Position numbers and translations under genes: made by a program
Notes under the pieces: model-generated
Told to the model about the DNA's origin: nothing
What the model saw: only the letters and a program-made list of their open reading frames with translations
The model's database searches: none
NCBI GenBank assembly: GCA_049517675.1
Contig: JBEKRV010000025.1
Span: 62,001-126,000 of the forward strand
Length of the DNA stretch: 64,000 nucleotides
From: Bog-756 sp049517675
Lineage (GTDB): Bacteria > Actinomycetota > Acidimicrobiia > Acidimicrobiales > RAAP-2
Reading direction: 5' to 3'
Shown here: in pieces, positions 33,189-42,317 of the stretch
How the letters are laid out: every line of letters begins with the position of its first letter
Numbering within the stretch: position 1 is the first letter of the stretch

Positions 33189-33891
33189 CTACGGCTTGAA
33201 GCGGTATCCCACCCCCCTCACGGTGATCAGGTGGGTGGGTGTCCAGCGTGCGGCTGTCGCCCTTCTTGCGGTCGCGCCAGATGCGGTCCATGCACTGCTT
33301 CCGGGTGACGACGTGGCCACCCTCGGACACCAGCAGGGCCAGCAGGTCGAACTCCTTGCGGGACAGCTCGACGTCCCGCCCGTGCAGCGTGGCCTCCCGC
33401 CGGGAGACGTCGATGGTCACCGGACCGAAGGTGTACGCGCCGCTCGGGGCGGCGGGAACCAGGCTCTGGGGCTGGCGACCCACCCGGCGCAGCACGGCGC
33501 GGATGCGGGCAGTGAGCTCGCGAGGCCGGGGCGGCTTGGTGATGTGGTCCGCGGCTCCGGCCTCGAGGGCGAGCACGGCGTCGAGCTCGTCGTCCTCCTC
33601 GGTGATCATGATCACCGGCACCCAGGGTGCGACATCGGTGATCCGGCGGAAGACGGTGAAGCCGTCCGAGTCGCCGATCTGGGTGTCGAGGATGACGAGG
33701 GCCGGGGCGTCCGCCGTCACCAGGGCGACGCCCTCCTCGCCGGTCGACGCGGTGATCACGTCGAAGCCCTCGATCGACAGCGTCGCGGCGAGGGAGTCCC
33801 GGGTCAGGTGATCGTCGTCGATGATCAGGATGACGGGCGGCGCCTGGTCGGCGAGCGCCCGTCGCTCGACTTCACGGAACGTCAAGGTCAC
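33189..33891 (-). pseudogene. OmpR-family response regulator with deleted recognition helix
   Basis: The receiver (VILIIDDDHL, LVILDTQIGDSDG, ITKPPRPREL) and the start of the winged helix (LSRKEFDLLALL ... SRTLDTH) are intact. After DTH the frame shifts. The expected ending LITVRGVGYRFKP plus TAG (33191-33189) is present in another frame only 4 nt later. About 47 bp, which would encode the IHRLR.KLE part of the recognition helix, are missing (judged from the sister gene at 31029). In the shifted frame translation runs on to 33025. Start GTG 33891. The junction reads CACCCACCCACC, so deletion between short repeats is likely. No kinase is adjacent. Confidence 0.8.
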
Positions 33892-34284
33892 GCCTGTCCC
33901 CTGACGTTCCGGAACAGGGTGCATACGGCCGTGCCGCCGACGTGGCGACGGGAGCGGGCGTTGGCACCGCTGCTGGACTGCCGGACCGGCGGAGCCGGCG
34001 ATGGCGGGGTTGCCGTGAGAGGCAGAGGGGTCCAGGACCCCGGACGGCAGGTGGAGGGGCGGCCCACGGCGATCCCGGTCCTACGGGACCGGGCCGATCG
34101 TGGGCACTGCGCCTCGGGGTGCTCTGCCATCCCTGGTGACAGTAGGGACGGTAAGTGAATGACACGTGATCGCTCTGTTATCGGATGGTAATCATTCGCC
34201 AATTTCGTGCCCGGCGCCCGGTGGCGTGCGTAAGGTCGGGGAACCGGTGCCCCGGGCACCCGACGACGACGGAGGAGCGTGCAG
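33892..34284. other. 393-bp intergenic region with a local AT-rich stretch
   Basis: No convincing gene on either strand between the broken regulator and pgi. The part around 34150-34207 is clearly richer in A and T than its surroundings (for example GGTAATCATTCGCCAATTTC) and probably holds the promoter of pgi and perhaps one for the regulator. Confidence 0.55.
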
Positions 34285-35958
34285 ATGAACGGCAGCGAGG
34301 CCGCGACCGATCGCGGCGGGGTCGTGGACCTGAAGGCCACCGACGAGTGGCGGGACCTGGTGGCCGAGTTCGTCCGGGTCCGCGACCGCCACCTCCGCGA
34401 GTTCTTCGCCGACGATCCCGACCGGGGGACGACGATGGTGGCCTCCGCCGGCGACCTGGTGCTCGACTACTCGAAGCACCGGGTGGACGGCCGGGTCCTG
34501 GCCGCTCTGGTGGCCGTCGCCCGCCGGGCCGGTGTGGCCGGCCGGCGCGACGCCATGTTCGCCGGGGAGCGGATCAACACCACCGAGGACCGTTCGGTGC
34601 TCCACGTGGCGCTGCGCATGCCCCGTGACGCCGAATTGACGGTGGACGGCCGTGACGTGGTGGCCGACGTCCACGCCGTGCTCGATGCCATGGCCGCCGT
34701 GGCCGACCGCATCCGCTCGGGGGAGTGGACCGGCCATACCGGGAAGCGCATCCGCTCGGTGGTCAACATCGGCATCGGCGGGTCCGACCTCGGGCCGGCC
34801 ATGGCGCACCAGGCGCTGGCCGACTACGCCGACCCGGACATCGACTGCCGGTTCGTGTCGAACGTCGACCCGGTCGACCTGTACGCCGAGATCCACGACC
34901 TCGATCCGGCCGAGACGCTCTTCGTCGTCTGCTCCAAGACGTTCACCACCCAGGAGACCCTCACCAACGCCCGGGCCGCCCGGGCGTGGCTGCTGGAAGG
35001 CCTCGCCTGCGGGGACGAGGCGGTGGCCCGGCACTTCGTCGCGGTGTCGACCAACTCGGCCGGAGTGGCCGAGTTCGGGATCGACCCGACCAACATGTTC
35101 GGCTTCTGGGACTGGGTCGGGGGCCGGTACTCGTACGACTCGGCCATCGGGTTCTCGCTGATGGTGGCCATCGGTCCGGAGGCGTTCGCCGACATGCTGG
35201 CCGGGTTCCACACGGTGGACCGTCACTTCGTCGAGGCACCCTTCGAGTCCAACCTCCCGGTCCTGCAGGGGATGCTCAACCTCTGGTACTCGGAGCTCTT
35301 CGGCGCCGAGACCCACGCCGTGCTCCCCTATGCCCAACGCCTGGCCCGGTTTCCGGCCTACCTCCAGCAGCTGACCATGGAGTCCAACGGCAAGTCGGTC
35401 CGCCGGGACGGCACCCCGGTCGAGGGGAGCACCGGGGAGATCTTCTGGGGGGAGCCGGGCACCAACGGTCAGCACGCCTTCTACCAGCTGATCCACCAGG
35501 GGACCCGGCTGGTCCCCGCCGATTTCATCGGGTTCGCCACGTCCACCCACGAGGACGGCGACCGCCAGGACCTGCTGATGGCCAACTGCTTCGCCCAGAC
35601 CAAGGCCCTCGCCTTCGGGAAGACGGCCGAGGAGGTGGCGGCCGAAGGCACACCGCCGGCCGTCGTGCCCCACAAGGTGATGCCGGGCAACCACCCGACG
35701 TCGACCATCCTCGCCCCCGGGCTCACCCCGTCGGTGCTCGGGCAGCTGGTCGCCCTCTACGAGCACACGGTCTTCGTGGAAGGGGCCGTGTGGGGCATCG
35801 ACTCGTTCGACCAGTGGGGCGTCGAGCTCGGCAAGGTGATGGCAGGCCAGCTCGCCACCGCGCTGGGCGCCGATGGTGTCCCGGACCTGACGGGACAGGA
35901 CAGCTCGACGGCGGGGCTGGTCCGGACCTACCGCTCCCTGCGGGGCCGGCCGGTCTGA
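34285..35958 (+). CDS. pgi: glucose-6-phosphate isomerase
   Basis: A 557-aa cytoplasmic enzyme interconverting glucose-6-phosphate and fructose-6-phosphate. Conserved parts: VVNIGIGGSDLGPAMA, VCSKTFTTQETLTNA, FWDWVGGRYS, MESNGKSV, WGEPGTNGQHAFYQLIHQG and the C-terminal SFDQWGVELGK. ATG 34285 has GGAGGAG seven bases upstream; GTG 34279 is possible. Full length, single gene. Confidence 0.96.
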   Translation: MNGSEAATDRGGVVDLKATDEWRDLVAEFVRVRDRHLREFFADDPDRGTTMVASAGDLVLDYSKHRVDGRVLAALVAVARRAGVAGRRDAMFAGERINTTEDRSVLHVALRMPRDAELTVDGRDVVADVHAVLDAMAAVADRIRSGEWTGHTGKRIRSVVNIGIGGSDLGPAMAHQALADYADPDIDCRFVSNVDPVDLYAEIHDLDPAETLFVVCSKTFTTQETLTNARAARAWLLEGLACGDEAVARHFVAVSTNSAGVAEFGIDPTNMFGFWDWVGGRYSYDSAIGFSLMVAIGPEAFADMLAGFHTVDRHFVEAPFESNLPVLQGMLNLWYSELFGAETHAVLPYAQRLARFPAYLQQLTMESNGKSVRRDGTPVEGSTGEIFWGEPGTNGQHAFYQLIHQGTRLVPADFIGFATSTHEDGDRQDLLMANCFAQTKALAFGKTAEEVAAEGTPPAVVPHKVMPGNHPTSTILAPGLTPSVLGQLVALYEHTVFVEGAVWGIDSFDQWGVELGKVMAGQLATALGADGVPDLTGQDSSTAGLVRTYRSLRGRPV

Positions 35959-35972
35959 CCCTGCCGGCCGGC
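35945..35972. terminator. bidirectional hairpin between pgi and the desaturase gene
   Basis: GCCGGCCGG (35945-35953) pairs exactly with CCGGCCGGC (35964-35972) around a 10-nt loop that contains the pgi stop. It lies between two convergent stops and could serve both; there is no T tract. Confidence 0.5.
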
Positions 35973-35980
35973 GGGCCCGT

Positions 35981-36928
35981 TCAGGCCGAGGCCAGTGCGC
36001 TCCACAGGGCGCGGTAGTTCGGATAGGTGATGCCGTCCGTCACGTACCCGGCCCGCTCGAGCTCGGCGTGGTAGCGCGGGAGGTTGCGCCACGGGACCCC
36101 CATGTCGACGTGGTGGGCCAGGTGCCATCCCGTGTTGAAGGGCACGAACCAGAACCTGGCGAGCCAACCCTGGCGCACGTTGTGGGTGGTCACCCGTCGG
36201 TCGGGACTGGCCTCCAGGCCCCCGTGTTCGGCGATGGCCCGCAGCCGGTTGATCACCCGCCACTGGGTCATCCACGGCAGCCACCACAGCAGTGGGTAGA
36301 TCCACCAGCGACCGGTGGCCGCCCACATCACGGTCCAGAGGAGGAGCTGTACCCCGATGATCGAGAGCGAGGTCCTCCGGAACGCCGCGACCCTGAGCGA
36401 CCGGAACAGGGGGACGAAGTTCTTCCACCCCGAGATGCCGACGGCGTCGCGCACCAGTCGGCGGGCCAGGGCCCGGCGGTCGCACGGGTAGCCGCCGTAG
36501 AAGGCGATGTCGGGTTCGTTCGGCCCGAACTCCTCCTTGTGGTGGGCGAAGTGGCCGCGTCGGTAGAGGGCGATGGGCGTCCACGTCGGGTAGGCGACGA
36601 GCCAGGTCCCCACCCAGTCGTTGACCCGCTTGTTGCTGAACAGGAGCTTGTGGGCCGCCTCGTGCATGAGGATGGCGAAGCGCGCGTACATGGGTCCCAT
36701 CAGGACGAACGCGATCAGGAAGGCCCACCAGCGGTCGACCCACACCGCCCCACCGATGATCACGGCGACCCAGAGCCACACCGACGCCACGGTGAGGGCG
36801 TTGCGTCCGTCGTCGATCCTGCGCAGCTCGGCGCGCAGCTCGGGACGGGCCTTGCCGCTGTCGAGGAGGCGGTCCGTCGGAAGGACGTCGGGACGGGCGG
36901 CCTCGTCGGCCACCATGGTGGGCGCCAT
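35981..36928 (-). CDS. fatty acid desaturase family protein
   Basis: A 315-aa membrane di-iron protein. The three His boxes are HEAAHK, HFAHHKEE and HLAHHVD, set among hydrophobic helices (VASVWLWVAVIIGGAVWV, WWAFLIAFVLMGP). Such enzymes desaturate or hydroxylate lipids or carotenoids; the exact substrate is unclear. ATG 36928 (MAPTMVADEAARP). It diverges from paaX, 48 bp apart. Confidence 0.87.
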   Translation of the reverse strand: MAPTMVADEAARPDVLPTDRLLDSGKARPELRAELRRIDDGRNALTVASVWLWVAVIIGGAVWVDRWWAFLIAFVLMGPMYARFAILMHEAAHKLLFSNKRVNDWVGTWLVAYPTWTPIALYRRGHFAHHKEEFGPNEPDIAFYGGYPCDRRALARRLVRDAVGISGWKNFVPLFRSLRVAAFRRTSLSIIGVQLLLWTVMWAATGRWWIYPLLWWLPWMTQWRVINRLRAIAEHGGLEASPDRRVTTHNVRQGWLARFWFVPFNTGWHLAHHVDMGVPWRNLPRYHAELERAGYVTDGITYPNYRALWSALASA

Positions 36929-36976
36929 AGCGGCTACGTTACAGAGAAATGTCAACTGGCGCAATCTGGTAATACG

Positions 36977-37771
36977 ATGCCCGCTCCCGACATCCCGACC
37001 CGCGACGCCGCTGCCGTCGATACCGGTCCGCCGTTGACGGCACGCTCGGTGCTGGCCAGCGCCCTGTTGGGGGAGGACCCACCGGAGCTCCCGGTGGCCC
37101 ACCTGGTCCACCTGGCCGGCCTCTTCGGCATCAACGCGAACCGGGCCCGGGTGGCGCTGAGCCGGATGGTTGCCTCGGGGGAGGCGGTCACCGACGGGGC
37201 GGGTCGGTACCGGCTGGCCGGCCGTCTCCTCGAGCGGCGGGGGCGCCAGGAGGACAGCCTCGTCGGGCGGACCGAGCCGTGGGACGGTCGCTGGCGTCTG
37301 GTCGTGGTCGTCGCGCCGGGCAGTCCGGCCGAGCATCGTGGCGCCCGCCGCCGCCGCCTCGTCCTGGCCCGGCTGGCCGAGCAGCGCGAGGGCGTCTGGC
37401 TCCGACCCGGGAACATCGAGCTGCGTCCGGACCCGGTGGGCGACCGGGACCTCGTCCTCTTCACCGGGACACCCGACGGTGACCCGGTGGCGCTGGCCGC
37501 ATCGCTGTGGGACCTCGCGGGCTGGGCGGACCGGGCCCGCTCCCTCCTCGGCCTGCTCGACCGGGACCCGACACTCGGCCCGGACGACCTGGCACCGGGC
37601 TTCGAGCTTTCGGCCGCCGTGCTGCGCCACCTGCAGGCCGATCCGCTCCTCCCCCAGGTGCTGCTGCCCTCGGGGTGGCCGGGCCCGGCACTGCGCGCCG
37701 CGTACGCGCGGTGGGACCGCCGGTACCGCGAGGTGCTGCGGGCCTGGGGCCGGTCGACGCGCACGGCGTAG
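36977..37771 (+). CDS. PaaX-like transcriptional regulator
   Basis: A 264-aa protein. Residues ~20-75 hold a winged-helix segment (SALLGEDPPELPVAHLVHL ... INANRARVALSRMVASGE) and the rest matches the PaaX architecture (WDGRWRLVVV, WLRPGNIE, C-terminal all-helical part). PaaX represses phenylacetate catabolism in some bacteria; here the divergent desaturase and the following SDR are the only local targets. ATG 36977 has almost no RBS, so the transcript may be leaderless. Confidence 0.8.
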   Translation: MPAPDIPTRDAAAVDTGPPLTARSVLASALLGEDPPELPVAHLVHLAGLFGINANRARVALSRMVASGEAVTDGAGRYRLAGRLLERRGRQEDSLVGRTEPWDGRWRLVVVVAPGSPAEHRGARRRRLVLARLAEQREGVWLRPGNIELRPDPVGDRDLVLFTGTPDGDPVALAASLWDLAGWADRARSLLGLLDRDPTLGPDDLAPGFELSAAVLRHLQADPLLPQVLLPSGWPGPALRAAYARWDRRYREVLRAWGRSTRTA

Positions 37772-37844
37772 GATCCCGGCCGAGATCCCGGTCCGGTCCG
37801 TCGAGGCGCGGGCACGACCGGTCACGACCCACGGGGGAGGCACC

Positions 37845-38714
37845 ATGTCGGAGGAAGCAACGCCCGATCGGACCGGAGACGGGCAGTTCGCGGGACGGGT
37901 GGCCGTCATCACCGGGGGCGCCCGGGGGCAGGGTCGGAGCCATGCCGTCGAGCTCGCCCGCCAGGGGGCCGACGTCGCCCTCGTCGACCGGTGCGCCGAC
38001 CTGTCGACGGTGACCTACCCGCTGGCCACCCGGGACGACCTGGACGAGACGGTCCGGCTGGTCGAGGCCGAGGGCCGCAGATGTGTGGCGGCGACGGCCG
38101 ACGTCCGGGAGCTCGACAGCATGGTCGACTTCGTCGACCGGGTCGTGGACGAGCTCGGGTCCGCCGACATCCTCGTGGCCAACGCCGGGGTGTCCACCCT
38201 CGGATCGATCTTCGACATGGACGCCACGCAGTGGGCCGAGACCGTGGACGTCAACCTGACCGGGGTCTTCAACGCCATGCGGGCCGTGGCCCCCCACATG
38301 CGCCGCAACCGGTGGGGGCGGATCGTCGGCATCTCGTCGATGATGGGCCGTTCGGCCAACCCGCTCATCCCCGCCTACTGCGCCTCCAAGTGGGGGGTGA
38401 TCGGCCTCACCAAGTCGGTGGCCCACGAGATGGCGCACTTCGGGGTGACCGCCAACGTCATCGCCCCGGGGAACGTCTCGACCGACATGATCCACAACGA
38501 GATGATGTACCGCCTGATGCGCCCCGACCTCGACGAGCCGACCAGCGAGGACATGGCCGGGATCATGGCCTCGCTGCACGTGCAGCCCGTGCCGTGGCTG
38601 GACGCCGACGAGATCACCGCGGCCGTCGTCTTCCTGTGTTCGGAGGGTGCGCGCCACATCACCGGCTCGGTCATCGACGTCGACGCCGGGGCGTCGGCCC
38701 GCTTCACGGCCTGA
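37845..38714 (+). CDS. mycofactocin-coupled SDR family oxidoreductase
   Basis: A 289-aa short-chain dehydrogenase: VAVITGGARGQGRSHAVELA (cofactor loop), ILVANAGVST, catalytic Ser-Tyr-Lys in GISSMM and AYCASKWG. The insertion YPLATRDDLDETVRLVEAEGR after strand 3 is the mark of mycofactocin-coupled SDRs, whose NAD is bound tightly and recycled through mycofactocin. The mycofactocin biosynthesis genes are not in the window. ATG 37845 follows GGGGGAGG. Confidence 0.87.
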   Translation: MSEEATPDRTGDGQFAGRVAVITGGARGQGRSHAVELARQGADVALVDRCADLSTVTYPLATRDDLDETVRLVEAEGRRCVAATADVRELDSMVDFVDRVVDELGSADILVANAGVSTLGSIFDMDATQWAETVDVNLTGVFNAMRAVAPHMRRNRWGRIVGISSMMGRSANPLIPAYCASKWGVIGLTKSVAHEMAHFGVTANVIAPGNVSTDMIHNEMMYRLMRPDLDEPTSEDMAGIMASLHVQPVPWLDADEITAAVVFLCSEGARHITGSVIDVDAGASARFTA

Positions 38715-38732
38715 GGCCGCGCCCGGGTCCGG

Positions 38733-40994
38733 CTACTGGCGGGCCAGCCCCGCCCGCTGCTCGGACTCGGCCGCCCCCGGGGGGACGCCGCCCCCGCGGA
38801 CCACGTCGACGTCGACCCGGTGGAGGGTCCCCTCGAACGGGAAGCGACCGGAGTAGAGGTTGCTCACCGTGCTGCCGTGGTCGTAGCCGATGCTCGGTCC
38901 CACACTCGAGATGATGGTCATGGCGAACGGCACGGTCATCTCGCCGCACGGGACCCCGTCGATCGACAGGGTGGCGGACCCGGCCGGGCCCTGGCGGCGG
39001 AAGTGCACGGCGAGCACGGACGGCCCCTCGGGCACCGCGACGGTGGACTCGAGCACGTGATGGTCGTCGAAGCAGTTGTAGTCGAACACGAGCCGGTCGT
39101 CCCGGACGAAGAAGCTGAGGCCCGAGTTCTGCGTGCCGGTGGCGAACAGCACGCCCTGGGCGCCGGAGGGCCGGTCGACGGTCGCCGCCATGTCGAAGCC
39201 GCGGCCGCCCATCGCCGGGGCGACCTGTGCGGGCAGCGGGGCCAAGGGGGGGTAGTAGGTGTAGCGGCGGTCGAGGGGGTGCACCGAACGGTCGCGGTAC
39301 CGGGTGGAGAACAGCTCGATCGACCGGTCGTCGAGGGGGAGGACGCCCTGGTCCTCGGCCTCCTCCCACCACTGGTCGACCAGTGCGGCCAGCTTGTCCG
39401 GCATGGCCGCCGCCAGGTCGTTGCACTCCGACCGGTCGGCGTCGTAGTGGTAGAGCTCCCAGGTGTCGTCGTCGAACGGCGACCCGGGGGCGTGACGGGT
39501 GACCGCCTTCCACCCGTCGGCGATGATCGCCCGGTGCCCGAACATCTCGTAGTACTGCCGGAGCTTGGTGGTGGGGGCGGTGGGCGAGTCGAAGGTGTAC
39601 CGCATGGACGTGCCGCTCACGGGCAGCTGCTCGTAGCCCCGGTAGACGTCGGGGGCGGTGATCCCGAGGATGTCGTAGACGGTGGGCACGATGTCGTTGA
39701 CATGGTGGAACTGGTCGCGGACGCCCCCGGCGTCGGCGATGCGCCCGGGCCAGTGGACGATGAGCGGCACGTGGACACCACCCTCGTGGGTGTTCTGCTT
39801 GTACCACTTGAACGGGGTGTTGCCGGCCTGCGCCCAGCCCCACGGGTAGTTCGAGTGGCTGTGGGGCCCACCGATGTCGTCGATGCGCTGGACGGCCTCG
39901 TCGGGGGTCTCGACCATCATGTTGAAGTACTTCATCTCGTGCATCACACCGAACGGGCCGCCCTCCTGGCTGGCCCCGTTGTCCGACAGGAGCACGATCA
40001 CGGTGTTGTCGAGTCGGCCGAGGGCGTCGAGGTCGGCGACCAGCCGTCCGATCTGCGCATCGGTGTGCTCGAGGAATGCGGCGAACGCCTCCTGGAGGCG
40101 GGCGGCCAACCGCTGCTGGTTCACCGGGAGGCTGTCCCACGGTTCGACGCCCGGATTGCGCGGGGCGAGCTCGGTGTCCGGGGGGAGTAGGCCCATGTCG
40201 ATCTGCCGTGCGAACCACCGCTCGCGGGCGACGTCCCACCCGTCGTCGAACGCCCCGCGGTACTTCTCCAGGTACTCGGCCGGTGCCTGGTGCGGTGCGT
40301 GCATGGCGCCGAAGGCCAGGTAGGCGAAGAAGGGGCGGTCGGGCCGGATCGACACCGAGTCGTGGATGAACCCGATGGCATGGTCGACCAGGTCCTCGCT
40401 CAGGTGATATCCCTCCTCGGGGGATGCCGGCGGCTCGATGCTGTGGTTGTCGTAGACGAGGTCGGGGGAGAACTGGTCGGTCTCGCCTTCGAGGAAGCCG
40501 TAGAAGCGGTCGAACCCGCGCTGGCACGGCCACTGGTCGTACGGTCCGGCCGCGGAGGCGTTCTCCATTCCGCACAGGTGCCACTTGCCCACCGCGAAGG
40601 TGGCGTAGCCCTCGTCGCGGAGCACCTCGGCCATGGTGGTGGCGTGGTTGGTGATGTGCCCCCGCATGTGCGGGTACCCGCTGTCGAAGTTGGAGATGGC
40701 GCGCATGCCCACGGTGTGGTGGTTGCGCCCGGTGAGCAGTGCGGCGCGGGTCGGCGAACACAGCGGGGTGACGTGGAAGTTGGAGTACCGGAGGCCGCGT
40801 GCGGCCAGGGCATCGATGTGCGGCGTGGACAGTCCGGAGCCGTAGCAGCCGAGGTGGGAGAAGCCGGTGTCGTCGAGGAGGATCACGACGACGTCCGGGG
40901 CGCCGTCGCCGGGGTGGGGCGGGACGGGCCACGACGGAGTCGACTCGGCCTGGGTGCGGGCGATCACACCGTCGAACGCTTCGAAGTGCTGCAT
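38733..40994 (-). CDS. arylsulfatase-type sulfatase
   Basis: A 753-aa alkaline-phosphatase-superfamily sulfatase. VVVILLDDTGFSHLG supplies the paired metal Asp (41-42). CSPTRAALLTG holds Cys79, the residue converted to formylglycine, then VGKWHLCG and LSDNGASQEGG. The last ~150 residues form a separate beta-rich domain (DGVPCGEMTVPF). There is no signal peptide, so it may act inside the cell, unlike many arylsulfatases. ATG 40994. The formylglycine-generating enzyme is not in the window. Confidence 0.9.
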   Translation of the reverse strand: MQHFEAFDGVIARTQAESTPSWPVPPHPGDGAPDVVVILLDDTGFSHLGCYGSGLSTPHIDALAARGLRYSNFHVTPLCSPTRAALLTGRNHHTVGMRAISNFDSGYPHMRGHITNHATTMAEVLRDEGYATFAVGKWHLCGMENASAAGPYDQWPCQRGFDRFYGFLEGETDQFSPDLVYDNHSIEPPASPEEGYHLSEDLVDHAIGFIHDSVSIRPDRPFFAYLAFGAMHAPHQAPAEYLEKYRGAFDDGWDVARERWFARQIDMGLLPPDTELAPRNPGVEPWDSLPVNQQRLAARLQEAFAAFLEHTDAQIGRLVADLDALGRLDNTVIVLLSDNGASQEGGPFGVMHEMKYFNMMVETPDEAVQRIDDIGGPHSHSNYPWGWAQAGNTPFKWYKQNTHEGGVHVPLIVHWPGRIADAGGVRDQFHHVNDIVPTVYDILGITAPDVYRGYEQLPVSGTSMRYTFDSPTAPTTKLRQYYEMFGHRAIIADGWKAVTRHAPGSPFDDDTWELYHYDADRSECNDLAAAMPDKLAALVDQWWEEAEDQGVLPLDDRSIELFSTRYRDRSVHPLDRRYTYYPPLAPLPAQVAPAMGGRGFDMAATVDRPSGAQGVLFATGTQNSGLSFFVRDDRLVFDYNCFDDHHVLESTVAVPEGPSVLAVHFRRQGPAGSATLSIDGVPCGEMTVPFAMTIISSVGPSIGYDHGSTVSNLYSGRFPFEGTLHRVDVDVVRGGGVPPGAAESEQRAGLARQ

Positions 40995-41431
40995 GGGGAC
41001 GTCCTCACCTCGTGGACGGGCACCGGGCGACGTGTCGCGTGCCCGGCCGGAATCATCTGTCAATGCGACTGACGATAGGTACCCCGGACGGCGCTGTCCA
41101 CCCGTCGAGGCAGGTGGGCGCAGTCGAGGGGGCGGTTCCGGGACGGGCGCGACGGGTGGCGGCCCCGGTCGTCGGGCACCGCCTCCGTCTCCCGCGCCGA
41201 CCGGGCGCGGGCATCCGGCTCTGGACCGGATGCCCGCCATTCCCGCACTCCCCGGGAGCCGCCAGGCCCCGTTGAGTGGATCCGCCACCCAGCGGTTCCA
41301 GTATGAACTGTGGGGTGCCCTCTTGCAACTAAAGATTGCAACACTTGTTGCACCCGTGCTGCACCCGTGCTGCACCCGCCCGCACGGCCGATCCCCGGGC
41401 CCGTCCGCGACCGGTCTGCCACGATGGAAGG
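40995..41431. other. 437-bp divergent intergenic region with repeat array
   Basis: No convincing gene between the sulfatase and the TetR-like regulator. The open frames here have no family features. The right part (41323-41377) carries direct, inverted and tandem repeats described separately; the rest is GC-rich sequence with nothing I recognise. Confidence 0.6.
41323..41377. promoter_or_regulatory. repeat array: TTGCAAC sites and 11-bp triplet
   Basis: TTGCAAC occurs at 41323-41329 and 41336-41342 (13-bp period). The second copy forms the inverted repeat TGCAAC-ACTT-GTTGCA (41337-41352). Then come three 11-bp units ending in TGCACCC (41345-41355, 41356-41366, 41367-41377). The array lies 55 bp before the TetR-like gene and is a likely operator for it. 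Confidence 0.65.
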
Positions 41432-42223
41432 GTGGAATCTGCACGGGACCGGCGGGGTGTCCGGCACAGCAGGGACGAGATCCGCGACGTCATGATGGAC
41501 GCGGGGAGGAGCCTCCTGATCGAGGAGGGGCTCGGCATCGGCGCCGGCGACCTCACCTTCAAGCGGGTGTTCGACCGGGTCGAGGCGACCCACGGGGTGC
41601 GCCTGACCAACGCCTCGGTCATCCGGCGAGTGTGGGAGAACCAGGCCGAGTTCCAGGACGACGTCCTGGCCGCGGTGGCCCGGGCCGGCGACACCGCCGG
41701 GGACACGGGCGCCGCCGCCGGTGCCGTCCTCCCCCTGGTCGGGTCATTCGACCTGTCGACGCCCGAGGGCAGGCTGCGGGGGATGTCGCAGATGGCCCGG
41801 GTGGGTGGCGAAGCCGCCCTCCGGGCCATGGTGGGGTCGAAGCACTGGTCGCTCTGGGTCGGCGTCTGGGTCCTGGGGGTCACCGGCCCACCGTCCGAGC
41901 GGGGGCGGCAGATCCGCCGAGCGTTGTTCGACGGCTACGAGACGACCACCGAGGCGTGGGAGCTGCTACACGGCGCCATGGTGGGCGCCCTCGGTCTGCG
42001 GGTCCGGGAGCCGTTCAGGCTGCGCCAGTTCACGGTGGCGGTCGGTGCGATGGTCGAGGGCTGTGCCCTCCGGGACGGCGCCGCCCGGGAGGGCGAGCCC
42101 ATCATGCGGCCGACCGGTCCGGACGGGGCGATGGAGGAGTGGACGCTCGTCGGGGTGGGCCTCGAGGCCCTCGTCCACCAATTCCTCGAGATCGATCCGG
42201 ACTGGTCGGTCCCGACGGCCTGA
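41432..42223 (+). CDS. TetR-like transcriptional regulator
   Basis: A 263-aa protein with an N-terminal helical DNA-binding region (RDEIRDVMMDAGRSLLIEEG ... LTNASVIRRVWENQAEFQDDVL), similar in plan to TetR but with an insertion before the recognition helix, and a long all-helical ligand domain. GTG 41432 fits with little or no leader; there is no good RBS. It diverges from the sulfatase and is preceded by the repeat array. Ligand unknown. Confidence 0.72.
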   Translation: MESARDRRGVRHSRDEIRDVMMDAGRSLLIEEGLGIGAGDLTFKRVFDRVEATHGVRLTNASVIRRVWENQAEFQDDVLAAVARAGDTAGDTGAAAGAVLPLVGSFDLSTPEGRLRGMSQMARVGGEAALRAMVGSKHWSLWVGVWVLGVTGPPSERGRQIRRALFDGYETTTEAWELLHGAMVGALGLRVREPFRLRQFTVAVGAMVEGCALRDGAAREGEPIMRPTGPDGAMEEWTLVGVGLEALVHQFLEIDPDWSVPTA

Positions 42224-42317
42224 TCGCCGCCGACCCACCGGGGCTCCGGTGTCGAAGGTCCCTGTTCCCGGGTCGAGCCACCGGCGACAATGGACCCGCC
42301 ATCATCGAGGAGGAACC

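Noticed and set aside
34157..34198. GAATGA/TCATTC inverted repeat before pgi
   Set aside because: Six-base arms 30 bp apart in an AT-rich promoter region can arise by chance.
41053..41328. Small minus-strand gene in the sulfatase/TetR gap
   Set aside because: The open frame has Arg/Pro-rich composition typical of shadow frames and no recognisable domain or ribosome site.
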